The notes below the pieces were generated by a model. That model was not told the DNA's origin and made no database searches. It worked only from the letters and a program-made list of their open reading frames with translations. This document shows, piece after piece, positions 44,987-55,500 of a stretch of DNA of 64,000 nt (its first letter is position 1; each line of letters opens with the position of its first letter). Origin of the DNA: Streptomyces sp. 35G-GA-8 (GTDB lineage Bacteria; Actinomycetota; Actinomycetes; Streptomycetales; Streptomycetaceae); the NCBI RefSeq assembly GCF_023534745.1, contig NZ_JAMHJQ010000003.1:242504-306503 (forward strand), read 5' to 3'. The position numbers were made by a program, and so were the translations under genes.

Positions 44987-47725
44987 ATGCGGTTGGTCGG
45001 ACTGGACCGCGAACTGTCCGAGCTCTCCGAGCTGCTCCGCACCTGCGTCCGCGGTGGTGGCGGCGGCGCCGCGGTGATCGGCGGCGCCATGGGCTGCGGC
45101 AAGACGGAGCTGCTCACCGCCTTGAAGAGCGAGGCGTCGAACCAGGGCTTTCTGGTGCTCGACGCCATCGGCACCTGGCCGGAGCGCCGGTCGCCGGGCA
45201 GCGTGCTGAGGCAGCTGCTGCGGTCGGCCGGCGCTCCGCCGGGCGCCGTCGGGCTCCTCGACAGCGTCCGCGGCACATGCCCGGCCGTCGGGGACGGTAC
45301 GGGCGACCGCCCGTGGACGCTCGACGCGGCCCATACGGACGTCCTGCACCAGTTGTGCGCGGAGGTTGTCCGGGCCGCGGAGGACACCCCCGTACTGCTG
45401 TGTGTGGACGACGTCCAGTTCACCGACCCGCTGTCCCTGCACTGGCTGCTCCATCTGATCCGCCGGCTGCGGCAGGCACGGGTGGTGCTGGCGCTCACCG
45501 AGTGCCCCCTGTCGCGCCCCGCGGATCCGCAGTTGCACGCGGAGCTGCTCCGGCAGCCCAACTACCGCGGTCTGTCGCTGGGTACGCTGTCGCCGACCGG
45601 GGTCACGGCCCTGCTCGCCGCTCACCGGGGCGCTGCCCCCGACCCGGCCTTCGCCGAACGGTGCCATCGGGTCAGCGGCGGTAACCCGCTGCTGGTCCGG
45701 GCCCTGTGGGAGGACTCCCGCCGGGCTTCCGACCCGGCCATGCCGGTGGTGGGGGACACCTACGGCGACACCCTCCTGAGCTGTCTGCACCGAGGGCGCC
45801 CGGCGCTGCTGCGGCTCACCCGGGCGCTGGCCGTGCTCGACGGCGACATCCACTCGCCAGGACATCTCGCGCGGCTCACCGGACTGGAGCCTGCGGCGGT
45901 CGTCCGCGGCACCCACGCGCTGGAGGCCGCCGGTCTGCTGGACGGGATCCGGCTGCGGCACCCCGTCGCCGCGCAGGCCGTACTGGAGGGACTGAGCGCG
46001 ACGGAGCGGAGCACCCTGCACCGCGAGGCGGCCCTGATGTGTTACGAGGAAGGTGTCGCCGCCACCCGAACCGCTCGCCACCTGCGCAACTGGGCCGGTG
46101 AGGGCGGCTCGTTGCCCTGGGCGGTGCCGTTGTTACGGGAAGCCGCGGAGCGGCACCTGAACGGCAACCGGGTGGCGGAGGCCCACTCCTGTCTGGAGGC
46201 GGCGCTGCGGTTCGGGGCCGACGACGGGGAACGGGTCGGGCTGCGCGCCCTGCTGGCCTCGACCTCATGGATGCTCAACCCGTCGATCAGCACACCCCAC
46301 CTCGGTGAGCTGGCGATCGCCCTGAGCGACGGCCGGCTGTCCACCCGGCACACGCTGATGCTGGCCAAGTATCTGCTGTGGCACGGCCGTTTCGACGAGG
46401 CGGTGCGTGCCGTCGCCCAGATCGACGACCGGGACGAGCGGACCGACCCGGAGTACGCGGCCGAGGTGCGGGCCACCTGGGAGCTGCTGTCCGTCACCTA
46501 CCCGGTGGTGCTGGCCCCCGCCCGGGGAGAGCCGGTGCACGACGACCCGCGCTCGCTGAGCGCCATGGCGTTGTCGCGGGTGCTCGCGCACGGCCCCACC
46601 GAGAGCGCCGTGGCGGAGGCGGAATCCGCGCTGCGCGCCATGCGGCTCGGCAGGCACACCCAGGAGTGGCTGATGTGCGCCGTCGCGGCCCTGTCGTTCG
46701 CCGACCGGCCGGACACGGCCGCCCGGTGGTGCGACCACTGGCTGGAGGAGGCACGCGCCCGCAAGGTCCCGTTGTGGACGGCGGAGTTCGCGTCGCTCAG
46801 GGCCGGTATCGCGCTGCGGCTGGGAGAGCTGACACACGCCAGATCACTGGCCGAGGCCGCGCTCGCGCAAGTGCCCGCCGACAGCTGGGGCGTCTGCATC
46901 GGGGGCCCGTTGGCCAATCTGATCCAGGCGGCGACCGACACGCGTGACTTCGCCGCCGCCGCCGAGTACGTGGCGCAGCCGGTGCCCGACGGGATGTTCT
47001 CCAGCCGGTTCGGGCTCTACTACCTGAACGCGAGGGGCTGCTTCCACTTGGAGACCGGACGCCCGTACGCGGCGCTCGACGACTTCGTCCGGTGCGGGGA
47101 ATCCATGACGAGCTGGGGATTCGACCAGCCGACCCTGGTGCCGTGGCGCAGCAGCGCGGCGCGCGCGCATCTCGCCCTCTCGGATGTGCGGACGGCCCGC
47201 CGGCTCGCCGACGAGCAGGCCGCGCTCGCGGGCGAGGGCCCCTCCCGCGCGCGCGGCATCTCGCTGCGGGTGTGCGCCGCCACCCGCGACCCGGGGGAGC
47301 GGATCTGGCTGCTGGAGGAGGCGGTGGCGAACCTCCGCTCCTGCGGTGACCGGTTCCAGCTGTCGGGCGCGCTGGGCGAGCTGGGCCAGGCCTACGCCCT
47401 CGGGGGCAAGGGCCCCCTGGCCCGGAGCGCGCTGGAGGAGTCCAAGCGCCTGGAGCGGGAGTGCGGGGCCGGTATGACGTCCCGCGCCGGGGCGGGGAGC
47501 CTCGCGTCCACGCTGGACGAGTCGGCGCTCGGCCGGCTGAGCGGGGCGGAACGCCCGGTGGTCGCCCTCGCCGCGCACGGCCGGACCAACAAGGAGATCG
47601 CCGACGCGCTGACCATCACGGTGAGCACGGTCGAACAGCACCTCACGAAGGCCTTCCGGAAGCTCGGTGTCCGGACCCGTAAGGAACTGCCGAGGAAGCA
47701 CTTCCCGGAAGCGGCAGCGAGATGA
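44987..47725 (+). CDS. LuxR-family transcriptional regulator, LAL type
   Basis: Large ATP-binding LuxR regulator, 912 aa. The N-terminal AAA-like domain has Walker A GGAMGCGKTELL and Walker B PVLLCVDDVQF. A long helical (TPR-like) middle follows. The C-terminal LuxR helix-turn-helix is LAAHGRTNKEIADALTITVSTVEQHLTKAFRKLGV. LAL proteins such as PikD are usually cluster-situated activators. A TTA codon at 46133-46135 (residue 383) should make it dependent on the bldA leucyl-tRNA and thus on development. It is the best candidate for the activator acting on the repeated TTGAGCAATCC-type sites, though that link is inference. Its stop lies 32 bases before the second halogenase. Confidence 0.93.
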   Translation: MRLVGLDRELSELSELLRTCVRGGGGGAAVIGGAMGCGKTELLTALKSEASNQGFLVLDAIGTWPERRSPGSVLRQLLRSAGAPPGAVGLLDSVRGTCPAVGDGTGDRPWTLDAAHTDVLHQLCAEVVRAAEDTPVLLCVDDVQFTDPLSLHWLLHLIRRLRQARVVLALTECPLSRPADPQLHAELLRQPNYRGLSLGTLSPTGVTALLAAHRGAAPDPAFAERCHRVSGGNPLLVRALWEDSRRASDPAMPVVGDTYGDTLLSCLHRGRPALLRLTRALAVLDGDIHSPGHLARLTGLEPAAVVRGTHALEAAGLLDGIRLRHPVAAQAVLEGLSATERSTLHREAALMCYEEGVAATRTARHLRNWAGEGGSLPWAVPLLREAAERHLNGNRVAEAHSCLEAALRFGADDGERVGLRALLASTSWMLNPSISTPHLGELAIALSDGRLSTRHTLMLAKYLLWHGRFDEAVRAVAQIDDRDERTDPEYAAEVRATWELLSVTYPVVLAPARGEPVHDDPRSLSAMALSRVLAHGPTESAVAEAESALRAMRLGRHTQEWLMCAVAALSFADRPDTAARWCDHWLEEARARKVPLWTAEFASLRAGIALRLGELTHARSLAEAALAQVPADSWGVCIGGPLANLIQAATDTRDFAAAAEYVAQPVPDGMFSSRFGLYYLNARGCFHLETGRPYAALDDFVRCGESMTSWGFDQPTLVPWRSSAARAHLALSDVRTARRLADEQAALAGEGPSRARGISLRVCAATRDPGERIWLLEEAVANLRSCGDRFQLSGALGELGQAYALGGKGPLARSALEESKRLERECGAGMTSRAGAGSLASTLDESALGRLSGAERPVVALAAHGRTNKEIADALTITVSTVEQHLTKAFRKLGVRTRKELPRKHFPEAAAR

Positions 47726-47756
47726 GCAGGCACCACTGCATATCGGAGAGAGACAG

Positions 47757-49430
47757 GTGAGCGACTTGCCGCGCAAGGAATCGAAACACAAGCCGAGCGA
47801 TCAGTACGACGTGGCGATCCTCGGCAGCGGAATGGCCGGCGGCATGCTGGGTGCGGTACTCGCCCGCAACGGCGTCAAGGTTCTGCTGCTCGACGCGGGT
47901 ACCCACCCGCGCTTCGCCGTCGGCGAATCCACGATCCCGTACACCTCGGGCATGACCCGGCTGATCGCCGACCGGTACCAGGTTCCCGAACTGAAGGCAC
48001 TGTCCAGCTTCAAGGGGATCCGCAAGGAAGTCTCCCGCAACTGCGGGCAGAAGCAGAACTTCGGCTTCGTGTACCACCGCGAGGGCCGTCCGCAGAACCC
48101 CGCGGAGGTCAACCAGCTCGTTGTTCCCTCCGCCATCAGGACCGAGACGCATCTGTTCCGGCAGGACATCGACGCGTACCTCTTCCACCTCGCGGTGAAG
48201 TACGGCGCCGTTCCCCAACTGGCCACCCGTATCGCGGACATCGAGATCGACCCGGACTCCGGCGCGGTGCTGCGTACCGAAGCGGGCAAGGAGTTCCGCG
48301 CGAGTTATGTCGTCGACGGCAGCGGCTTCCGCTCGCCGCTCGCGGAGAAGTTCGGCCTGCGTGAGACGCCGACCCGGGCGCGCACTCATTCGCGCAGCCT
48401 GTTCACGCACATGATGGGCGTGCGCCCGTACGACCGTTCCCCCAACGGCAGGCGGCACAAGCAGCCGAACCCGTGGCACAACGGCACACTGCACCATGTC
48501 TTCGACGGTGGCTGGCTGTGGGTCATCCCGTTCGACAACCACGAGGACTCGCTCAACCCCCTGTGCAGCGTCGGTCTGACGCTCGACCCGCGCGTCTTCC
48601 CCAAGGGCGAGGCCACGGCGGAGCAGGAGTTCGACGACTTCCTCAAGCGGTTCCCGGAGATCGCCTGGCAGTTCGAGGGCGCCAAGGCCGTACGGCCCTG
48701 GGTGTCCACCGGCCGGCTCCAGTACTCGGCCAAGCAGGTCGTGGGGGAGCGGTTCTGCCTCACCTCGCACGCGGCGGGCTTCATCGACGCCCTCTACTCG
48801 CGTGGTCTGACCAACACGATGGAACTGGTCAACGCGCTCGGCTGGCGGCTGATCGCCGCCTCGCGCGACGGCGACTGGTCGCTGGAGCGGTTCTCGTACC
48901 TGGAGAACCTTCAGCAGGGACTCTTCGACTTCCACGACAACATCGTCTACAGCTCCTTCGTGGGCTTCAGGGACTACGAACTGTGGAACGCCGTCAACCG
49001 GACCTGGATGCTCGGCACCATGCTCGGCAACGTCATGCTGGAGGACGCCTACTACCGGTTCGACACCACCGGCGACACCCAGGTCTTCCTCGACCTCGAA
49101 CAGAGCAAGCACCCCGGCTCGCCCTTGCCGGTGAGCCCTGGATTCAACGAGATGGGAATTCTCACCCGCGACCTCTGTGAATCCGTGGAGGCGGGCACGC
49201 TTTCTCCGGGGGACGCGGCGAAGAAGATTCTCCGGCATATCGAGCAGGCCGATTTCATCTCGCCGTCGTTCCGGCTCGGCAATGAGAGCACCCGCTGCTT
49301 CGCCATGAGTCCCGGCAAGATGGCGATGAACGCCGTGTGGTCCCGCAGAGAGGCGCCGCCGGAGATCGGGCCGCGCATGATCAATGCGAGCAAGGGGCTG
49401 GTCAGGACGCGTCTGCGGGATCTCAGGTGA
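47757..49430 (+). CDS. FAD-dependent halogenase, CtcP-like subclass
   Basis: Flavin-dependent halogenase of 557 aa; GTG start with GGAGAG upstream, since the longer frame overlaps the regulator. FAD motif AILGSGMAGGMLGAVLARNG, then FAVGESTIPYTSGMTRL and GFVYHREG. The middle has DGSGFRSPLAEKFGLRE, SLFTHMMGVRPYD and the halogenase motif as GGWLWVIPFDNHEDSLNPLC (WxWxIP). It matches CtcP, the chlortetracycline halogenase, over its whole length. CtcP-type enzymes chlorinate phenolic polyketide rings, so an aromatic ring may be part of the product. It is distinct from the CndH-like halogenase at 42390. A 17-bp hairpin follows the stop. Confidence 0.93.
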   Translation: MSDLPRKESKHKPSDQYDVAILGSGMAGGMLGAVLARNGVKVLLLDAGTHPRFAVGESTIPYTSGMTRLIADRYQVPELKALSSFKGIRKEVSRNCGQKQNFGFVYHREGRPQNPAEVNQLVVPSAIRTETHLFRQDIDAYLFHLAVKYGAVPQLATRIADIEIDPDSGAVLRTEAGKEFRASYVVDGSGFRSPLAEKFGLRETPTRARTHSRSLFTHMMGVRPYDRSPNGRRHKQPNPWHNGTLHHVFDGGWLWVIPFDNHEDSLNPLCSVGLTLDPRVFPKGEATAEQEFDDFLKRFPEIAWQFEGAKAVRPWVSTGRLQYSAKQVVGERFCLTSHAAGFIDALYSRGLTNTMELVNALGWRLIAASRDGDWSLERFSYLENLQQGLFDFHDNIVYSSFVGFRDYELWNAVNRTWMLGTMLGNVMLEDAYYRFDTTGDTQVFLDLEQSKHPGSPLPVSPGFNEMGILTRDLCESVEAGTLSPGDAAKKILRHIEQADFISPSFRLGNESTRCFAMSPGKMAMNAVWSRREAPPEIGPRMINASKGLVRTRLRDLR

Positions 49431-49456
49431 CCCCAGATCACCTCTAGGGGGCGTCC

Positions 49457-49494
49457 GTGGGGAACACCCCTGAAATGTCAGGGGTGTTCCCCAC
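49457..49494. terminator. 17-bp perfect hairpin after the second halogenase
   Basis: GTGGGGAACACCCCTGA and its exact reverse complement TCAGGGGTGTTCCCCAC flank a 4-base loop (AATG). The hairpin starts 27 bases after the halogenase stop and ends 65 bases before the PKS start. It lacks a T-tract, which is common for Streptomyces terminators. It should insulate the PKS operon from read-through. Confidence 0.8.
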
Positions 49495-49559
49495 TTCCGC
49501 GTTGATATAAATTCACCTGGATTGCTTCGATATTTAGTTGCGAGACAAGAGGGCGACGA
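49495..49559 (+). promoter_or_regulatory. AT-rich promoter region of the PKS operon
   Basis: The 65 bases between the hairpin and the PKS start are clearly AT-rich for this genome (GTTGATATAAATTC and CGATATTTAG). A copy of the cluster-wide motif lies on the minus strand (49530-49516), and AAGAGGG serves as ribosome site. An exact -35/-10 pair cannot be fixed. Confidence 0.5.
49516..49530 (-). promoter_or_regulatory. Cluster-wide motif, copy 7
   Basis: Minus-strand TCGAAGCAATCCAGG within the AT-rich promoter region of the PKS operon, 30 bases before its start and opposite in orientation to it. The 3' half matches the consensus; the 5' half is one base off. Confidence 0.4.
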
Positions 49560-52500
49560 ATGGACGCGAACGCAGAAGGCGATCCGGCGAACCTGATTGC
49601 CATTGTTGGTATGGCGGGTAGGTTTCCGGGCGCGCCGGATGTCGAAAGCCTGTGGACTCTGATGATGGCGGGCGAGGACGGGATAGGCCCCATTCCGGCC
49701 GACCGCTGGGACAGCACGGCGCAGCTCGACCCCGAGAAGGAGATCCAGGCGGTCGGCGGCTTCCTGGACGGGGTCGACCGATTCGACGCCGGATTCTTCG
49801 GCATCTCGCCCCGCGAGGCCGAGGCCATCGATCCGCAGCAGCGTCTGATGCTGGAAGTGGGATGGCGGGCCATGGAGGACGCCGGCCAGCGCGCCGACGC
49901 CCTCGCCGGCACACGCACCGGCGTGTACGTGGGCGCCTCCTGGCACGACTACGAGCTTCTGCGCACCGCACGCGAGGCCGGGCCCACCCCGCACAGCCTC
50001 GTCGGCAACGCCCTCGACGTGATCGCCGCGCGACTCTCGTACTTCCTCAAGGTCCGCGGGCCCAGCATGACCGTGGAAACCGGCTGCTCCTCCTCGCTCG
50101 TGGCGCTGCACCTCGCCTCCCAGGCGCTGCGCCAGGGCGAGATCGACGCGGCGATCGTCGGCGGCACCAACCTCATGCTCGACCCGCATGTGACCGTCGG
50201 GCTCACGCACTTCGGCGGTCTCTCACCGGACGGGCGGTGCAAGGCGTTCGCCGCGTCGGCCAACGGGTTCGTGCGCGGCGAAGGAGTCGCCGCCCTCTAT
50301 GTGAAGACCCTGGAGCGCGCCCTGGCCGACGGCGACCGCGTCCACGGCGTCGTCGTCAACACGGTCGTGAACAACGACGGCGGCGGTGACAGCCTGGTGA
50401 CTCCCAGCCCCCAGGGCCAGGAGGATCTGCTGCGCCGCGCCTACGGCGGGGGAGTCGTACCGGAGGGCGCCCCCGCCTACATCGAGGCGCACGGTACCGG
50501 CACCGGGCGCGGCGACCCGATCGAGGCCGCCGCGATCGGGCACGTGCTCGGCCGGGACCGTGCCGACAACCCGCTGCTCATCGGCTCGGTGAAGACCAAT
50601 ATCGGGCATCTGGAGGCCAGCGCGGGCCTCGCGGGCCTGATCAAGATCCTCCTCGCGCTCAAGCACCGTGTCGTGCCCCCGAGCCTGCACTCCGAAGAGC
50701 TCAACCCCGCCATCCCGTTCGAGGACATCAATCTGCGGGTGGTCCGCGAGCCCACACCGCTGCCCGACAGCGGCCCCCTCTACCTCGGGGTCAACTCCTT
50801 CGGCTGGGGCGGCACCAACGCCCATGTGGTCGTCATGAGCCCGCCCGGGACACCCCCGGACGACACGCGGCCGCCCGGCGCGCGACCCGTCGCGGCGACC
50901 GGACTGCCCGCCGTCGTCCCGCTGTCCGCCAAGGACGTCCCGTCCCTCGGCCTGCGCGCCGCCGAACTGGCGCCCCTGGTCCCGGACTCCGCCGAGGACA
51001 TCGTCACCCAGGCCGGCGCCCTCGCCTGGCGGCGCGACCACTTCCCGGTCCGCGCGGCCCTTGTCGCACCCGGGGAATCCGCCCGGCTGCGCACCGATCT
51101 GCTCGGCCTCGCCGCCGCACCGGACGCCGAGCCCGTGTCGCCAGGACTGACGGTCGGCAGCGCCGTGCCCCACGGCGGCACCGCGTTCGTCTTCCCCGGA
51201 CAGGGCTCCCAGTGGAGCGGCATGGGGGTCGAACTCTTCCGGGACAGCCCGCTGTTCGCCGAGGTCGTCACCCGATGCGCCGACGCACTGCGCCCGTACA
51301 CCGACTGGAACCTGCTGGACATCTTCTCCGGCAAGGCCGACGAGGAATGGATGAGCCGGATCGACATGCTCCAGCCCACCCTCTGGGCCATGTCGCTCGG
51401 GCTCGCCGAGCTCTGGCGCGCCTCCGGGGTGGAGCCGGACGTCGTACTCGGCCACAGCCAGGGCGAGATCACCGCGGCCACCCTCGCCGGTGTCCTCTCC
51501 TACGAGGACGCCGCCCTCGTCATGGCCCGGCGCAGCGCCATCGCCCGCCGCGCCTCGGGACAGGGGCGGATGCTCGCCGTGGACCTGGACAGGGACGCCG
51601 CCCTGGCCGCGCTCCAGGGGTTCGAGGACAGCGTCTCCCTCGCGGTGCACAACGGTCCCAGCTCCTGCGTCCTGTCCGGCGAGAAGGAGGCCGTACTGAC
51701 CCTCAAGGAACTGCTCGACGCCGAGGGCACCTACTGCCGGCTGGTCAATGTCGACTACGCCTCGCACAGCCCCCAGATGGATCCCCTGCGCGACGATCTG
51801 CTGGCCGCCCTGGACCCCGTCCGCCCGCGCGACGCCGAGATCGGCCTGATGTCGACCGTACGGCGGAGCCGGCTGGCCGGGCCGGAGATGGACGGCGCCT
51901 ACTGGGTGGAGAACCTCAGGAGCCCCGTGCAGTTCGCCGACGCGATGAGCGCGCTGCTCGACGACGGCATCACCCATGTCGTGGAGATCAGCCCGCATCC
52001 CGTCCTCGCGCCCGCCATCGAGCAGCTGGTGGCCGGACAGCCGCGTCGCGCCGCCGTACTGACCACCATGCGCCGCCACCAAGGCGGCACCGCGGACATC
52101 ACGGGGGCCCTCGCCCGCGGCTATGTCGCGGGACTGGAGCCGTTCGGCGAACTGCCCAGGAGCTCCGGCACCGCCGTGCCCGGGTACCCCCTGCGGCAGG
52201 ACCGCTACTGGACCGCCGAACGCCCCCGGGGCACCGGGGCGGCCCGCGGATTCGACACACCGCTGCTCCCCGCGCCCGGCGAGGCGGATGTCCTGCACGG
52301 CGCCTTGGAGTTGTCGCTCAACGGTCCGCCCTGGCTGGCGGACCACCAGGTGCACGGCACCCCTGTGCTGCCCGGCGCCGGAATGCTCGCCATCGCCGTC
52401 AACACCGCCCGCGCCCTCCCCGGCCCCGCCGCCCGTCGCCTGGAGAAGGTCCGCTTCCGCAAGGAGGTGGCGATGACCGAGGACATGACGAGGCTCATCG

Positions 52501-55500
52501 CCGAGTGGAGCGGCAACACCGGCGGCGGCGCCTTCCGGTTGCTGTCGCTGTCCGAGGGCGGCGCAGGCTGGGAGGAGAACGCCACCGCCCGTGTCGACCA
52601 CCGGGAATCGCCCCGCTCCGCCACCTTCCCCGACTGGCACACCGGTCTCGACCCGGTGGACACCGACGGCTTCTACCGCTCCTGGGCGGCGCGCGGCCTC
52701 GAATACGGCCCCGCCTTCCGCGGGATCCGTACCCTGTACGCCGACCCGGCCGGTGAACACGCCCTGGCCGAGGTGGTGCTGGGCGAGCGGCTGCGGGCCG
52801 GCAACCGCGGGCGCGCGCCGCACCCCGCCCTGTGGGACGGGGCGCTCCAGGTGTCCCTCGCGCTGTGCGACGCCTACGCCCCGGGAACGGCTCTGGTTCC
52901 GACCGCCGTTGACCGCGTCGAGCTGTTGGCCGACCCGGAGGAGCCCGTCACCCAGGTGTGGTCGCACGCCGTCCGGCGGGCGGAAGGCGTCTTCGACATC
53001 GAGATCTTCGACAGCGGTCACCGGCCACTGCTGGTCATGGCGGGACTGGAACTGTCACCGCTGCCCGGCGCGGGGCCCGCGGCGGACTTCGACGCCGAGC
53101 GGCTGCACCGCGTCGAATGGACCGATCTGACCGCTCCCCGTGGCGAGACGGCAGGGGCGGGCCACTGGCTCGTCTGCGGGGCGGCCGACGACACCGGCAT
53201 GGCCCGGCGGCTGGCCGACGGGCTGAGCGCCGCCGGCGCCGGAGTGACCCGTACCGTCACGGACGGGGTGCCCGACGCGTCGCCGCTCCCCGAGAACGTG
53301 GTCTTCGTCGCGCCGGACGCCACTGCCGGGTACGAAGCCCAGCGGCAAGGGCTCAGCCGGCTCGCGGGACTCGCCCGTGCCTGCTCGGAGCTGCCCGTAC
53401 CGCCGCCGCTGGCCGTGGTGACGGCGGGGGCGCAGGCGGCGGAGCCCGGCGACACCCCCGATCCGGGAAGCGCGCTCTACTGGGGATTCACCCGCGTCCT
53501 GCGGCGCGAGCACCCGGAGTTGCTCGCCCGGCTCGTCGACGTCGACCCGGCGGACGCCGACGGCCCGGCCGAGTGGGCCGCCGAACTCCTCGGCGACGGC
53601 GCCGAGGACCAGGTGGCCCTGCGCGCCGGCCGCCGCCTCGCGGCCCGGCTCACCCGTGGCGTCCCGACCGGCCGAGCCGCCGCCGCGCTCCCCGCCCGGC
53701 GCTCGGCGCGGCAGCCGTTCCGGGCCTGTACGCGTCGGCCGGGCGCCCTGGAACCGGTCGAGTTCCTGCCGCTCGCCCGGCGCTCGCCCGGCGTCGGCGA
53801 GATCGAGATCGAGATCGCCGCGGTCGCCCTGGACCACGGGGACGCGTTCCGGGTGTTCGGCGCCCGGCAGGGCGGCGGCGGCCCGCTGCCGCTGGGCTCC
53901 GGCTGCGCCGGCCGGGTCACGGCGGTCGGCCCCGACATCACGGCCGTGGCGCCCGGAGACCGGGTGGTGGCCTGCGCCGTCGGCGTTCTCGCCAGCCATG
54001 TCACCGTCCGGGCCGACCACGCCGCGCTCGTGCCGGACGGGCTCGGCGACGCGGAGGCGGCGGCGCTGCCGCTTCCGCTGGCCGCCGCCTGGCACGCCTT
54101 GTCGGACCTGGGGCGGCTGGAGGCCGGGGAGACGGTGCTGATCGATCTGCCTGCCGGGGTCGCGGCCCGAGCCGCCGTCGAACAGATCTCCCGGGTGCTG
54201 GGCGCCCGGATCATCACGACGGCAATCGGCGGCGACGCCGACCCCGGCTCCGATGCCGTCGTCGACCCCACGGACCCCGACTGGGCCGAGGCGGTGCGCG
54301 CCGCCACCGGCGGCCGAGGCGTCGACCTCCTACTGGCCTCGCCCACCGGGCAGCCCGGTGACGGAAGGCTGGACGCGCTCGCCACCGGTGGCCGGTACAT
54401 CGCGTTCGGGGGGAACGGCAGCCGCGCCCTCGGCGCCGAGGCGTTCAGCCGGGGCGTCGCTCTCGCCACGGTCGCGCTGCCGGGGCTGCTGGAACAGCGG
54501 GGGCGCCGTTTCGCCGCCGCCCTGCGGGCGGCCTGGGAACTGGTCGTCAACGGCAAGCTGGAGTCGCTTCCCGTCCACACACGCGCCATGGCCGAGGTGA
54601 CCGAAGCCCTCCGCGAAACCGTGAACGGAGCACCGCACGGCCGACGCACCGTCCTGGTCGACCCCTCCGGAGTCGAGGCCGTGACACCGCTGCCGATGCC
54701 CGGCGGCCGGTTCCGCGCCGACGGCAGCTACCTGGTGACGGGCGGCCTCGGCGCGCTGGGCCTGAGCCTGGCCGAATTCCTCGCGGCACACGGCGCGGGA
54801 TCACTCGTCCTGCTGGGGCGCTCCGCCCCCGCCCCGGCCGCCGCCGCCCGGATCGAGGCCCTGCGCGCCACGGGCATCACGGTCCGTACCGAGCGGTGCG
54901 ACATCGCCGACGCGGACGCCGTGCGCGCCGTCCTCGGGGGGGTACGGGACGAACTGCCGCCGCTGCGCGGGGTGGTGCACGCCGCGGGTCTGCTGGCGGA
55001 CGCCACCGTACGCAATCTGACAGCGGAGCAGGTGGAGCGGGTCCTCGCGCCGAAGGCCGCGGGTGCCCGCAACCTCGACGCGGCCACGGCGGACGATCCC
55101 CTGGACTTCTTCGTCCTCTTCTCCTCCGCGGCGGCCCTGGTCGGCAACGCCGGGCAGGCCGCCTACGCGGCGGCCAACGCCTACCTCGACGCCTTCGCCG
55201 AGGCACGGCGCCGCCGGGGGCTGCCCGCGCTCAGCGTGCAGTGGGGCCCGTTCACCGAGATCGGCCTCGCGGCGAGCGACGACCAGCGGGGCGCGCGCCT
55301 GGAAGAGCGCGGCATGGGCGGCTTCGGCCCCGACGAGGCGTGGTCCGCGCTCGTACGGATGCTGGAACGGGACGAGCCGGTGACGGGGTACGTGCCGATC
55401 CATCTCCGCCAGTGGTTCGACGCCTATCCGGACACCGCCGCGCTCGGCAGCTGGGAGCGGCTGCTCGGCGCCGCGCGCGACGGCGGCGGCGCCGCGGGCA

